A DNA stretch of 64,000 nt from Chloroflexia bacterium SDU3-3 (GTDB lineage: Bacteria; Chloroflexota; Chloroflexia; Chloroflexales; Roseiflexaceae): NCBI GenBank assembly GCA_009268125.1, contig WBOU01000001.1, positions 62,001 to 126,000 on the forward strand, in the 5' to 3' direction. The notes below the pieces were generated by a model, which saw only the letters and a program-made list of their open reading frames with translations, was not told the origin of the DNA and did no database searches. The translations under genes and the position numbers were made by a program. Within the stretch, counting starts at the first letter, position 1; every line of letters starts with the position of its first letter. Below, piece by piece: positions 17,384 through 26,003 of the stretch.

Positions 17384-18202
17384 CTACACGCCGCTGAAGG
17401 CCGAGAAGCCGCCATCGATCGGCAGCACCACGCCGGTGACGAAGCTGGATGCCTCGCTGGCCAGCCAGACCGCCGCGCCCACCAGCTCATCCGGCTCGCC
17501 GAAGCGGGCCATGGGCGTGTGCCCAACGATGGTCTGTCCGCGCGCGGTCAGCGAGCCGTCGGGGTTTAGCATCAGCGCACGGTTCTGGTCGCCGATGAAG
17601 AAGCCGGGGGCGATGGCGTTGACCCGGATGCGCGGGCTGTACTTCTGCGCCATCTCCACCGCCAGCCAGCGGGTCAGGCTGTCGATGGCCGACTTGGCCG
17701 CGCCGTAGCCCACCACGCGGGTGAGCGCGCGCTGGGCCGCCATCGACGAGATGTTGATGACCGACCCGGCCTCCTGGCGCACCATGGCCGCGCCGAACAC
17801 CTGGGTGGGCAGCAGCGAGCCGTGGAAGTTGAGCCGCACCACCTGATCGATGGCCTGCTCGCCCAGGTCGAAGAAGCTGAGGTCGCCCATCACGGTGGCG
17901 GCGGGCACATTGCCGCCCGCCGCGTTCACCAGGATGTCCACGCGGCCCCAGGCCTGCTCGGCGGTGGCGCTGGCCGCCTGTAGGCTGGTGCGGTCGAGCA
18001 CATCGGCGGGCAGGGCCAGGGCTATGCCGCCAGCGGCCTCGATCTGGGCCGCCACCTCGCGGGCCTGCTGCTCGCGCCGCCCCAGGATGCCCACCTTCGC
18101 GCCCGCCGCCGCCAGGCCGCGCGCGATCGCGCCGCCCAGCACGCCCGTGCCGCCCGTCACCACCGCCGTCTTCCCCGCCAGCGAAAATTGCTCAAGGCTC
18201 AT
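17384..18202 (-). CDS. uxuB: D-mannonate oxidoreductase / fructuronate reductase (SDR type)
   Basis: 272-residue short-chain dehydrogenase predicted to reduce D-fructuronate to D-mannonate. Cofactor motif TGGTGVLGGAIARG, NAAGG, catalytic YGAAK with the Ser in ISSMAAQR, and the C-terminus IDGGFSAFSGV, which is characteristic of the SDR-type UxuB (B. subtilis YjmF group) rather than the long-chain UxuB of E. coli. RBS AGGAGAG before ATG 18202. It follows uxaE by 15 bases as the last gene of the pectin unit. Together the two turn tagaturonate into mannonate; mannonate dehydratase (UxuA) must be elsewhere. Confidence 0.85.
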   Translation of the reverse strand: MSLEQFSLAGKTAVVTGGTGVLGGAIARGLAAAGAKVGILGRREQQAREVAAQIEAAGGIALALPADVLDRTSLQAASATAEQAWGRVDILVNAAGGNVPAATVMGDLSFFDLGEQAIDQVVRLNFHGSLLPTQVFGAAMVRQEAGSVINISSMAAQRALTRVVGYGAAKSAIDSLTRWLAVEMAQKYSPRIRVNAIAPGFFIGDQNRALMLNPDGSLTARGQTIVGHTPMARFGEPDELVGAAVWLASEASSFVTGVVLPIDGGFSAFSGV

Positions 18203-18217
18203 GGCTTCGCTCTCCTG

Positions 18218-19681
18218 CTAGCGCCCGGCCCGCGCCAGATCGGCGAAGGGGCGCAGGTGGCGGGCGAAGTGGCGCTCCAGCAGCGCGGCGTACTCGGCCT
18301 CGTGCGCGGCCAGCAGCGCGGCCACCTGGGCGTGGTAGCCCGTGAGGATGGTGCCGAACGCCACGTGCAGCACCTGGCGGGCGTCGAACTGATCGAGCAG
18401 GGCGGGCAGGTCGGTGTCGGCCACGTCCTCGCCTGCGGGCACGCGCTCCAGCTGGGCGTCGAGGAAGTAGCTTTTGCGGTCGTGCTCGAAGTGGCCGCGT
18501 GCGTCGTTCAGCATGGAGCGGAAGGTCGCAGGCTCGTAGGCGGCCACGAGGCGCAGCGCCTCCAGGTAGCTGGTGCCAGCGGTCTTCACGTGCACCAGAT
18601 TCTCGCTCTGGCGTGCGATGGATGGGTAGATGCTGAACTTGTCCGACCCGGTGTGGATACTGAGCTTGTACGCGCCGAAGTGGCGCATGATCGCCACGTG
18701 CTTGGCCAGCTCGCTGTCGAACTCGGCCAGGTCGCCCATGTAGTCCACGCCCTTCTGGAACTTGCCCACGAAGCGCGGCGCGAGGCTGACCACCGGCACG
18801 CCGCGCGAGAGCAGCTCGCTGGCGATGAAGTAGTGCTCGTGCGCCGAGGTGGGCGTGTCGGTCTCATCCACCGACATCTCCAGGTCGTAGGGCTGGCCCT
18901 TCTTCTGGGCGCTCAGCGCGGCGTTGATCGCCACGGTGTGGGCGATGGCGCGGCCATACTTGGCCAGGGCGCGCAGCAGGATCGGCTCGTCGAAGCTGAG
19001 CGACAGATCGCCCAGCGCTATCGGCGCAGCGCAGTAGCGCTCGGCCAGCGCGGCGTAGCTGGTGCCCAGCGCGTCCCAGGGCAGCGCCTCCACGCGGGCC
19101 TGCAGGTCGGCCACCGGGGCCTCCTGCGCGGCGTTGTCCACGTGGTCGCTGGGGTCGATGGTGAAGAAGGTGTAGCCCGCCGCCACGAACGGCGCGAGGT
19201 CGGCCACCGTCTTCACGTGGTCGGCGTCGGCACCCCAGGGCGCGCGCCAGCCCGCCTGGAAGATGCCCCACAGCGCGTCGTCCATCACCTGCTGGGGTGT
19301 GCGGCCCGTGCGGGTGTTCTCGCGCACCGACTGCTGGGCCAAGATCGGGGCGATGCTGTTTTCGGCCCCGGTGCTGCGTATGGCCTGGATATGCCCAGGG
19401 GTGGCGCAGCCGATCCTATCGCCGTAGCCAAACGAGGTGCGGGTGCCCAGCGGGCTGGGGCGCAGCCAGGGCAGGCGGGCGCGCAGCGCCGCCGCGTTAT
19501 CGGCGTTTAGCGGGCACACCAGGGCCGCGCCCTGCGGCTCGCCGCCGAAGCCCTGGCCCTCGCCCAGGATGATTAGGCGCTTCTCGGCGCTGCCTGTGGG
19601 CCTGCCGAGGGCGTAGGTGGTGCCCTGGTACTCGATCAGCGACTCGGGGTAGATCGTCCCATCAAATGCTGTGATGTCCAT
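18218..19681 (-). CDS. uxaE: Tagaturonate/fructuronate epimerase UxaE
   Basis: 487 residues matching the UxaE family, first characterised in Thermotoga, which epimerises D-tagaturonate to D-fructuronate and so lets galacturonate enter the glucuronate branch. Characteristic stretches are RTSFGYGDRIGCATPGH, the acidic metal-site region TFFTIDPSDHVDN, FDLEMSVDET-like YDLEMSVDETDTP, and YKLSIHTGSDKFSIYP. These include several His/Asp/Glu expected to hold the divalent metal. Length fits the family (about 480). It lies between kduD and uxuB with short gaps. The RBS is weak (AGAAGAAAACG). Confidence 0.88.
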   Translation of the reverse strand: MDITAFDGTIYPESLIEYQGTTYALGRPTGSAEKRLIILGEGQGFGGEPQGAALVCPLNADNAAALRARLPWLRPSPLGTRTSFGYGDRIGCATPGHIQAIRSTGAENSIAPILAQQSVRENTRTGRTPQQVMDDALWGIFQAGWRAPWGADADHVKTVADLAPFVAAGYTFFTIDPSDHVDNAAQEAPVADLQARVEALPWDALGTSYAALAERYCAAPIALGDLSLSFDEPILLRALAKYGRAIAHTVAINAALSAQKKGQPYDLEMSVDETDTPTSAHEHYFIASELLSRGVPVVSLAPRFVGKFQKGVDYMGDLAEFDSELAKHVAIMRHFGAYKLSIHTGSDKFSIYPSIARQSENLVHVKTAGTSYLEALRLVAAYEPATFRSMLNDARGHFEHDRKSYFLDAQLERVPAGEDVADTDLPALLDQFDARQVLHVAFGTILTGYHAQVAALLAAHEAEYAALLERHFARHLRPFADLARAGR

Positions 19682-19735
19682 GATCGTGCTCGTTTTCTTC
19701 TTCTAGCCTGACCTCAGCGTGAGGCTGGCCCTATT

Positions 19736-20500
19736 CTACCGCGCCAGCCAGCCGCCATCCACCGCCAGCACATGGCCGTGGATGTAGCCCGCCGCCCGCG
19801 ATGACAGAAACACCACCGCGCCCGCCAGGTCGTCGGGCGTGCCCCAGCGCCCCGCCGGGATGCGCTCCATGATCTGGCGGCTGCGCTCGGGGTCGTCACG
19901 CAGGGCCTGGGTGTTGTCGGTGGCCATGTAGCCGGGGGCGATAGCGTTGACACACACGCCGCTGCCCGCCCACTCGTTGGCCATGGCCTTGGTCAGGCCC
20001 GCCAGCGCGTGCTTGGCGGCGGTGTAGGCGGGCACGCGGATACCGCCCTGGAACGACAGCAGCGAGGCGATGTTGATGATCCGCCCGTGGCGCTGGGCCA
20101 GCATGTGCCGCCCCGCCGCCTGCGCCGCCGCCCACGCGCCGATCAGGTTCACATCCAGCACGGCGGTGAAGTCCTCTAGCGCGGTGGACGCGGCCTCGGC
20201 GCGGCGGATGGTCCCGGCGTTGTTCACCAGGATGTCGATCCGGCCCAGCTCGGCCACGGCCTGCTCCACCACGCCCGCCGCCGCCTGGGGTTCGCCCAGG
20301 TCGGCGGTCAGGCCCAGGCCGCGCTGGCCTGCGGCGGCCACCGCGTCGAGCGTGGCCTGGTTGTGGCCGCTGCGCGAGACCACGGCCACGCTGGCCCCGG
20401 CCTGGGCCAGCGCCACGGCCATGCCCTGCCCTAGCCCTTTGTCGCCGCCTGTCACCAGGGCCACCTGGCCATCCAGCCGAAAGAGATCGAGGATGCTCAC
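19736..20500 (-). CDS. kduD: 2-dehydro-3-deoxy-D-gluconate 5-dehydrogenase
   Basis: 254-residue SDR predicted to interconvert 2,5-diketo-3-deoxygluconate and 2-keto-3-deoxygluconate with NAD(H). It has the KduD N-terminus FRLDGQVALVTGGDKGLGQGMA, NNAGTIRRA, catalytic YTAAK with the Ser in ASLLSFQGG, and GYMATDNTQALRDDPER, a family-specific loop. This is the second step of unsaturated-uronate degradation, after the isomerase usually supplied by KduI. The GTG start lies only 3 bases after the stop of the IolB-like isomerase gene, so the two are tightly coupled. Confidence 0.92.
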   Translation of the reverse strand: MSILDLFRLDGQVALVTGGDKGLGQGMAVALAQAGASVAVVSRSGHNQATLDAVAAAGQRGLGLTADLGEPQAAAGVVEQAVAELGRIDILVNNAGTIRRAEAASTALEDFTAVLDVNLIGAWAAAQAAGRHMLAQRHGRIINIASLLSFQGGIRVPAYTAAKHALAGLTKAMANEWAGSGVCVNAIAPGYMATDNTQALRDDPERSRQIMERIPAGRWGTPDDLAGAVVFLSSRAAGYIHGHVLAVDGGWLAR

Positions 20501-20503
20501 GGC

Positions 20504-21322
20504 CTACCGTCCCTTCAGCAGACCGATGCTCTTCTGCACCCACGCGTGCGCCGGGTCGAGCGCCACGGCCTGCACGCGGTGCTCGCCCGCCAGCATCCAC
20601 AGGAAGTAGTTGGTGTACCCTGGGGCGCTGCAGGTGGTGTGGTAGCCGTGCGGGGCCATCAGGATGGTCGAGTCGCGCACGGTGTAGGTGGTCTCGTAGC
20701 CGCGCTCGGGGCTGTAGTGGCGGGCGTGGCCGAAGCCGTCGGGCTGGTCGACGCGGAAGTAGTACAGCTCCTCGTGGAAGGCCTCGCGCGGCAGGTCGTC
20801 GACCTCGTGCTTGTGGGGCGGGTAGGTGCTCCAGTTGCCGCTGGGCACGAAGGTCTCGCCCACGATCAGGCGGCGGGCGGCCAGCTCGGGCTGGTCGCTG
20901 CCGGTGAGGATGTTGCGCAGCTCGCGCCCGAAGCTGGCCGCGCCCATCTGGTACACCGTCACCTGGTCGGGGGCGATCAGGTACGGCTCGGCGCTCAGGT
21001 CCGAGGGGGCCGAGCACAGGCCCGCGTCCAGGCTGCCGTGGGCGGTGATGGTGTAGCTGGTCTCGCGCGGCAGGTAGACGGCGTAGGGCTTGCCGCCAAA
21101 CGGGTTGGCGCGCTTGCCGATGCGCTCGAAGCGCAGGCCGCCCGCATCCACGCTGCAGCGCCCGCCCAGCAGCACCAGCAGCACCTCACGCTCGCCCGTG
21201 TTGCCGCTGTGGCTCGCGCCATCGGGCAGCACCAGCCGCGCAAAGTCGATCAGCTTGCAGGGGTTTTCGGGTACCGGGTTGAGACCCTGGCTGTTGCCAA
21301 CATTGGTGAAATAAGTTGTCAT
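20504..21322 (-). CDS. IolB-family (5-deoxyglucuronate isomerase-like) sugar-acid isomerase
   Basis: 272-residue bicupin enzyme. The second half carries the IolB block NWSTYPPHKHEVDDLP (metal ligands His-His), AFHEELYYFRVDQPDGFG (Glu ligand) and GYHTTCSAPGYTNYFLWMLAG (His ligand). All four metal ligands seem intact. IolB isomerises 5-deoxyglucuronate in inositol catabolism; KduI, a homologue in the same superfamily, isomerises 5-keto-4-deoxyuronate from pectin. The gene abuts kduD and no inositol genes are near, so by context it probably does the KduI reaction. That role is inference; the sequence itself looks like IolB. Confidence 0.85.
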   Translation of the reverse strand: MTTYFTNVGNSQGLNPVPENPCKLIDFARLVLPDGASHSGNTGEREVLLVLLGGRCSVDAGGLRFERIGKRANPFGGKPYAVYLPRETSYTITAHGSLDAGLCSAPSDLSAEPYLIAPDQVTVYQMGAASFGRELRNILTGSDQPELAARRLIVGETFVPSGNWSTYPPHKHEVDDLPREAFHEELYYFRVDQPDGFGHARHYSPERGYETTYTVRDSTILMAPHGYHTTCSAPGYTNYFLWMLAGEHRVQAVALDPAHAWVQKSIGLLKGR

Positions 21323-21410
21323 AATAATACTCTCTCCATCCTACCTATGCGGGAGCGTGCGCGTGTGCCTGCTCCACTTCTGGAAAAAAAGAGTCTGCTG
21401 TGCTCTTGCT

Positions 21411-21448
21411 GCGCCCGCCATCCAGCGCGTGCTGTGCGCGGCGGGCGC
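21411..21448. repeat. GC-rich inverted repeat between GH28 and the isomerase gene
   Basis: GCGCCCGCC (21411-21419) and GGCGGGCGC (21440-21448) pair over a 20-base loop. It may be a processing or pause hairpin that divides the minus-strand pectin genes into two segments. No T-run follows on the minus strand. Confidence 0.4.
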
Positions 21449-21463
21449 GGGTTTTGGATAGCG

Positions 21464-22996
21464 CTATCGCTCGATCTCTGCTGTTATTTGTATATTCTCA
21501 GGTTCAGCCGCCACAGCCGCCCGCAATGACTGCTCCGCGTGATCAAGGTGGTTCCCTACGAGTGCCACCCCGCTCGAACGCTCGTCATCCAGCTGCACAA
21601 ACACCTCGGTGCCAGGGTAGGCATGGCAGCCGTGGATGAACGCGCCCTGTACGTTCTGCAGCGCGATCACCGGTGCGCCGGGGGCAGGCGTGGGCGTGGT
21701 GCAGCCGCTGATCTCGATCTGATGGGCATCGGCGATGCGGATGGCCGGGCCAGCTTGCCCGCGCACCTCGACCTGGTGCAGCCGGATACGCCGCGCGTTG
21801 CGGATGTACAGCCCGGCCCGCTCCATCAGCTCTAGCCCGTCGGCCATGTCGGCGTAGCCCGCCTCGGCGCTCTCGGCCATGCCGATCGTCACATCGCTGA
21901 GCGAGATATCCTCTACCGGCATCTCGGCCAGCCCAAACAGGAAGGCGGCGGCCACCTTGGCGTTGCGCGCCGTGATGTGGCTCAGGTGGATGTGGCGGAA
22001 GCGCGGGGTGGCCGAGGTGACGGGGTGAGCCTGCTTGTCGGACACGGTGGCGTCGCCCCACCTGCCACAGGCGTAGTAGAGGTTCATGGTCAGCGGGCAG
22101 AGCACGTCGGTCATCACGATGTTGCTCACGCGGATGTCCTCGACCAGGCCGCCGCGCCCGCGCCGCGACTTCAGGCGTATGCCACGGTCGGTGCCGACAA
22201 ACACACAGTTGGAGATCACCACGTTGCGCACATCGCCGCTCATCTCGCTGCCGATCACCACGCCGCCGTGGCCGTCGGCCATGGTGCAGTTGGTGATCGC
22301 GATGTTCTCGCAGGGGGCCTGCATGTCGGGGCGCTCGTCCTCGGTGCCCGACTTGATCGTCACGCAGTCGTCGCCCACGCTGATGTAGCAGTCGGCGATC
22401 CGCACGTTGCGGCACGAGTCGGGGTTGATGCCGTCGGTGTTTGGCGAGTCGGCGGGGTTGCGGATGGTGATGCCCTGGATGCGCACATTGCTGCAGCGCA
22501 CCGGGTTGATCGTCCAGCTCGGCGAGTTGATCGCGGTGATGCCCTCGATCACCACATTATCGCACTCGGTGAAGCTGACCAGGCGCGGGCGCGGCGCACC
22601 GAGCGTCTTGGTGTGGTAGGCGTCCCACCAGGGCTGGCCGCGCCCATCGATGGTGCCACGCCCCATGATCGCCACGTTCTGTAGGCCACGCCCGCCGATC
22701 AGCGGGGCGTGGGTGGTGCGCTCCACGCCCTCCCAGCGGGCGCTGATCAGGGGATACTCGGCCATGTCCTGGCTGCCCAGCAGGGTCGCGCCCGCCTCCA
22801 GCAGCAGCGTCACGTGGCTGCGCAGCTCGATCGCCCCGGTGACATACGCGCCCGCCGAGACGACCACGGTGCCGCCGCCCGCGCCCGCGCACCTGTCGAT
22901 GGTGGCCTGGATGGCCCGCGTGTCGCTGGTGGTGCCATCGCCGCAGGCCCCGAAGGCCCGCACATGGAATGCGAAGAGGTTGTGTTGGTCCTGCAT
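21464..22996 (-). CDS. Polygalacturonase, glycoside hydrolase family 28
   Basis: 510-residue right-handed beta-helix. The start FAFHVRAFGACGDGTTSDT is the usual GH28 opening. The catalytic motifs are NTDG (186-189), GDD (208-210), GHG (242-244) and RGIRLK (271-276), all complete. No signal peptide is seen, so it probably works in the cytoplasm on imported oligogalacturonides, as exo-acting GH28 enzymes of this length do. The gene is 11 bases after GH105 in the same operon. Endo- or exo-mode and methyl tolerance cannot be read. Confidence 0.95.
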   Translation of the reverse strand: MQDQHNLFAFHVRAFGACGDGTTSDTRAIQATIDRCAGAGGGTVVVSAGAYVTGAIELRSHVTLLLEAGATLLGSQDMAEYPLISARWEGVERTTHAPLIGGRGLQNVAIMGRGTIDGRGQPWWDAYHTKTLGAPRPRLVSFTECDNVVIEGITAINSPSWTINPVRCSNVRIQGITIRNPADSPNTDGINPDSCRNVRIADCYISVGDDCVTIKSGTEDERPDMQAPCENIAITNCTMADGHGGVVIGSEMSGDVRNVVISNCVFVGTDRGIRLKSRRGRGGLVEDIRVSNIVMTDVLCPLTMNLYYACGRWGDATVSDKQAHPVTSATPRFRHIHLSHITARNAKVAAAFLFGLAEMPVEDISLSDVTIGMAESAEAGYADMADGLELMERAGLYIRNARRIRLHQVEVRGQAGPAIRIADAHQIEISGCTTPTPAPGAPVIALQNVQGAFIHGCHAYPGTEVFVQLDDERSSGVALVGNHLDHAEQSLRAAVAAEPENIQITAEIER

Positions 22997-23007
22997 ATGC
23001 GTGCCTT

Positions 23008-24144
23008 CTAGCCGTGCCGCGCGGCCTGCTCTAGCTCTAGCGAGGCCAGGATAAATGGCCCCACCCCTTTAAAGTCGTTGGGGCGTATTTCTTCCCCAAT
23101 GTAGTACTCGAATGTCCCAGGTCGATAGGGGTTGCCGCCCAGGCCTGCCACCGCGCACACGCGGTTCAGCGTGACTAGCCCGCCCTCGTCGACCGTAATC
23201 AGCTCGCGCAGCATGCCCTCGTAGCCGCGCCGCGCCACATCCAGCGCGCTGTGCGGCAGGTAGCCCAGCCGCGCACCTTTGGCCAGCGCGTAGACGAACA
23301 TGGCCGAGGCCGAGGCCTCTAGGTAGTTGCCCGCGCGCTGGCCCTGGTCGAGCACCTGGTACCACAGGCCGCTCTCGGGCTGCTGCACGCGGGTCACCGT
23401 ATCGGCCAGCCGCCCCAGCACGGCCAGGATGCCCGGGCGCTGCACATGGTCGGCGGGGAAGTCGTCGAGCACATCCACCAGGGCCATGGCGTACCAGCCC
23501 ATGGCCCGGCCCCAGGCGTGCGGCGAGCGGCCTGTGGATTTGTCGGCCCAGGCCATAGCGCGGCTCTCATCCCACGCGTGGGCCAGCAGGCCAGTCTCAG
23601 GGTCGCGGGTCTGCCGCTCGATCAGCAGGATCTGGTGGGCGATGTCGTCAAAGGCGCTCGGCTCGCCGAGATGGCGGGCGCAGGCCGCGTAGAACGGCTC
23701 GGCCATGTAGATGCCGTCCAGCCACATCTGGTAGGGGTAGATCTGCTTGTGCCAGAAGCCGCCCGCCTGGGTGCGCGGGTGCTTGCGCAGCTGTTCGCGC
23801 AGGGTGCGGATGGCCTGCTCGTAGCGCTGGTCTCCCGTCTCGCGCAGGCGCGGGAACAGCAGGCGCCCAGGGTTGATCTGGTCAAGGTTGTACTCATCGA
23901 TCCGGTAGGTGCGGATGCCGCCATCTGGCTCGATGAACGCGTCAATATAGGCATTGGCGGCTCGCAGATAGCGCTCCTCGCCGGTGGCGCGCCCCACCGC
24001 GGCGATGGCCATCCACAGCAGGCCATGCTCGTAGTGCCACTGCGCAGACTCGGGCGTGTGGCGGGCGATCATGGAATCGGCCATACGCGCAGACCAGGCG
24101 GCGGCGGACGCTGGCGGGGTCTCCGCCGGAAAAAGAGCGTGCAT
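23008..24144 (-). CDS. Unsaturated uronyl hydrolase, glycoside hydrolase family 105
   Basis: About 378 residues, an (alpha/alpha)6 barrel of the YteR/YesR type that releases 4,5-unsaturated galacturonate from lyase-made oligosaccharides. Recognisable parts are HYEHGLLWMAI, GGFWHKQIYPYQMWLDGIYM (with the catalytic Asp region), HAWDESRAMAWAD, RSPHAWGRAMGWYAMALVDVL, and GTFEYYIGEEIRPNDFKGVGPF at the end. No signal peptide, so cytoplasmic. The ATG at 24144 has GAAGGA five bases upstream; the ATG two codons earlier (24150) would overlap the SD. Its product feeds the isomerase/KduD pair downstream. Confidence 0.93.
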   Translation of the reverse strand: MHALFPAETPPASAAAWSARMADSMIARHTPESAQWHYEHGLLWMAIAAVGRATGEERYLRAANAYIDAFIEPDGGIRTYRIDEYNLDQINPGRLLFPRLRETGDQRYEQAIRTLREQLRKHPRTQAGGFWHKQIYPYQMWLDGIYMAEPFYAACARHLGEPSAFDDIAHQILLIERQTRDPETGLLAHAWDESRAMAWADKSTGRSPHAWGRAMGWYAMALVDVLDDFPADHVQRPGILAVLGRLADTVTRVQQPESGLWYQVLDQGQRAGNYLEASASAMFVYALAKGARLGYLPHSALDVARRGYEGMLRELITVDEGGLVTLNRVCAVAGLGGNPYRPGTFEYYIGEEIRPNDFKGVGPFILASLELEQAARHG

Positions 24145-24178
24145 AGTCATCCTTCGCGCTCTACAGCGCAGGCTCGGG

Positions 24179-24204
24179 GCGGCGTGGCTGGCGGGCCACG
24201 CCGC
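24179..24204. repeat. 9-bp stem hairpin between the binding-protein and GH105 genes
   Basis: GCGGCGTGG (24179-24187) and CCACGCCGC (24196-24204) around CTGGCGGG. Such hairpins after binding-protein genes commonly stabilise the upstream mRNA and raise expression of the lipoprotein relative to distal genes. Confidence 0.5.
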
Positions 24205-24276
24205 AGTCGGATTGCGGTGGGTGCTGGTTGGCCAGCCGCCGCGCGGGGCGACGGCTGGCTGGCGGGGAGTGGCTGG

Positions 24277-25959
24277 CTACTTCAGGAAGCCTGCCGAGGT
24301 CAGGTTCTCCTTGGCGGCGGCCTCAAGGTCTTTGGCACCCAGGCCATCGAGCCCGTCCACATAGGCCTGCCAGTTGGCCTCATCCAGCGGCTGCTGGCCC
24401 AGCACGAACTGCACCAGCCCCTCGCTGTAGTAGCGCGTGAAGTCGGCGGCGTTGGAGGGCGGGTTGATCACCGCCGCGCCGGTGCTGTCGGTCCAGGGCT
24501 GGTCGCGGAAGCCCTTCCAGTAGCTCAGCGGGTCCATCTTGCGGCCGTTCTTGGTCTCGTAGGTCACGTAACGGGCCTTCAGCTCGATGTCGTTGTTGAC
24601 GTAGACCATGTTGCGCAGCTGGGTCAGCGGCTGCTGCTCCTTGGCGGTCCAGACCTTGTCCTTATCGATGCCCTCGGTGGTCACGAAGCCGTTGGGGTCT
24701 TTCTTGTAGTTCACGCCCTCCTCGCCGAAGCCCAGCAGGTAGTAGCCCTCGTCGGTGGCCATCCACTCCAGCGCCTTGGCGATCGCCGGGCCTTTGCCCG
24801 CGTCGATGGCCTTCTGCGAGACCGCGATGATGCGGGCGGCGGCCATGTACACGCCATCGGCGCTCTTTCCCTCGGGGCCGGTGGGCGGCGGCAGCACAAC
24901 CCACTCGCCGTCGGGGAAGTTGGTGTCGAAGTCCTTGTAGTTGGCCACGGTGGAGAGCGCGGCGAAGTTCTCGTGCATCATGCCATACTTGCCCTGCTTC
25001 CAGCGCGCGCGGTACTCGTCCTTCTTCAGGGTCGGCCAGTCGGGGTCGATCACCTTGGCGTCGTTCAGCTGCTTGATGTACTCGGTGGCCTTCATGAAGT
25101 TGGGGTTGCGCACGTTCAGGCCGAAGGTCTCGGCGCTCTGCACGTTCCACACGCCCGCCACGCCATACGCGCCGTATACCCAGTCGAAGCGGGTGCCCAG
25201 GCCGCCGTTGGTCAGGCCGGTGCCCTCGATGTATGCGCCGAAGCCGTAGGTGTCGGCCTTGCCATTGCCGTCGGGGTCGTTCTCGGTGAAGGCCTTGGCC
25301 ACCGCCATGAAGTCATCCAGCGTCTTGGGCATCTGCAGGCCCAGCTTGTCCAGCCAGTCCTTGCGGATCACCAGGCCGTCGGCGTAGGGCAGCGCGCCCG
25401 GGTCAGGCAGGCCGTACATCTTGCCGTCGATCGTCACCAGCTTGCGGCGGTTCTCGTCGGCGTAGTGGGTCTCGGTGCGCTTGGGCATCTGCGGCAGCAG
25501 ATCGTCCACCGGCGCGATCAGGCCGTTGTTGGCCAGACGGTACCAGGCGTCGCGGTTCACCTGGAAGATGTCGGGCAGGTTGTTGGCCGCCGCCGCCGCG
25601 TTGATCTTGGCGTCCTGATCGTTCAGGGCCGAGGGCAGCAGCGTCACCTTCAGGTTCACGCCCGCTGCGTCGCGGAGCTTCTGGTAGGCGGCCCAGTCCT
25701 CGGGGGGCGGCCCGGCCTCCGACACGCTTGCGCCAGCCCACAGCTCCACATCGGTCAGCTTGCCGTCGGATGCGGGCGCAGGCGCGGCGGTGGCGGCAGC
25801 CGCCCCCTCGGATGCGGGCGCGACGGTGGCGCTGTCGGATGCGGGCGCGGCGCTGGGCTGGCTGGCGGCGGGCGGCGCTGCGGTGTTGGTGCCGCAGGCG
25901 GTGATAAAGAGCGTGACGGTCGCTGTCACGAGCGCGAGCTTCTGCCGAGATCGACGCAT
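24277..25959 (-). CDS. Oligosaccharide-binding lipoprotein of an ABC importer (LplA/YtcQ type)
   Basis: About 560 residues. The signal sequence MRRSRQKLALVTATVTLF ends in the lipobox-like ITAC, so a diacylglyceryl Cys should tether it outside. An Ala/Pro/Ser linker (about 24-65) precedes the binding domain. Length and motifs (DIFQVNRDAWYRLANNGLI, AYIEGTGLTNGGLGTRFDW, the GVNYKKDPNGFVTT region) fit the large binding proteins of the LplA/YtcQ group, which serve rhamnogalacturonan and related oligosaccharides. ATG 25959 has GGAGGAGG upstream; earlier in-frame Met codons fall in the spacer. Downstream of the two permeases, upstream of GH105. No ATPase gene is present; a shared MsmX-like ATPase elsewhere is expected. 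Confidence 0.9.
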   Translation of the reverse strand: MRRSRQKLALVTATVTLFITACGTNTAAPPAASQPSAAPASDSATVAPASEGAAAATAAPAPASDGKLTDVELWAGASVSEAGPPPEDWAAYQKLRDAAGVNLKVTLLPSALNDQDAKINAAAAANNLPDIFQVNRDAWYRLANNGLIAPVDDLLPQMPKRTETHYADENRRKLVTIDGKMYGLPDPGALPYADGLVIRKDWLDKLGLQMPKTLDDFMAVAKAFTENDPDGNGKADTYGFGAYIEGTGLTNGGLGTRFDWVYGAYGVAGVWNVQSAETFGLNVRNPNFMKATEYIKQLNDAKVIDPDWPTLKKDEYRARWKQGKYGMMHENFAALSTVANYKDFDTNFPDGEWVVLPPPTGPEGKSADGVYMAAARIIAVSQKAIDAGKGPAIAKALEWMATDEGYYLLGFGEEGVNYKKDPNGFVTTEGIDKDKVWTAKEQQPLTQLRNMVYVNNDIELKARYVTYETKNGRKMDPLSYWKGFRDQPWTDSTGAAVINPPSNAADFTRYYSEGLVQFVLGQQPLDEANWQAYVDGLDGLGAKDLEAAAKENLTSAGFLK

Positions 25960-26003
25960 GAGTGTGCCTCCTCCAAAAACAACGGCTACAAGAAAGATAT
26001 GAT

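Noticed and set aside
17384-18202. Generic 3-oxoacyl-ACP reductase (FabG) annotation
   Set aside because: The C-terminus IDGGFSAFSGV, NAAGGNVPAATV region and the position after uxaE fit SDR-type UxuB better.
18188-19510. 440-residue plus-strand frame opposite uxaE
   Set aside because: Shadow of uxaE; no independent RBS, no recognisable fold.
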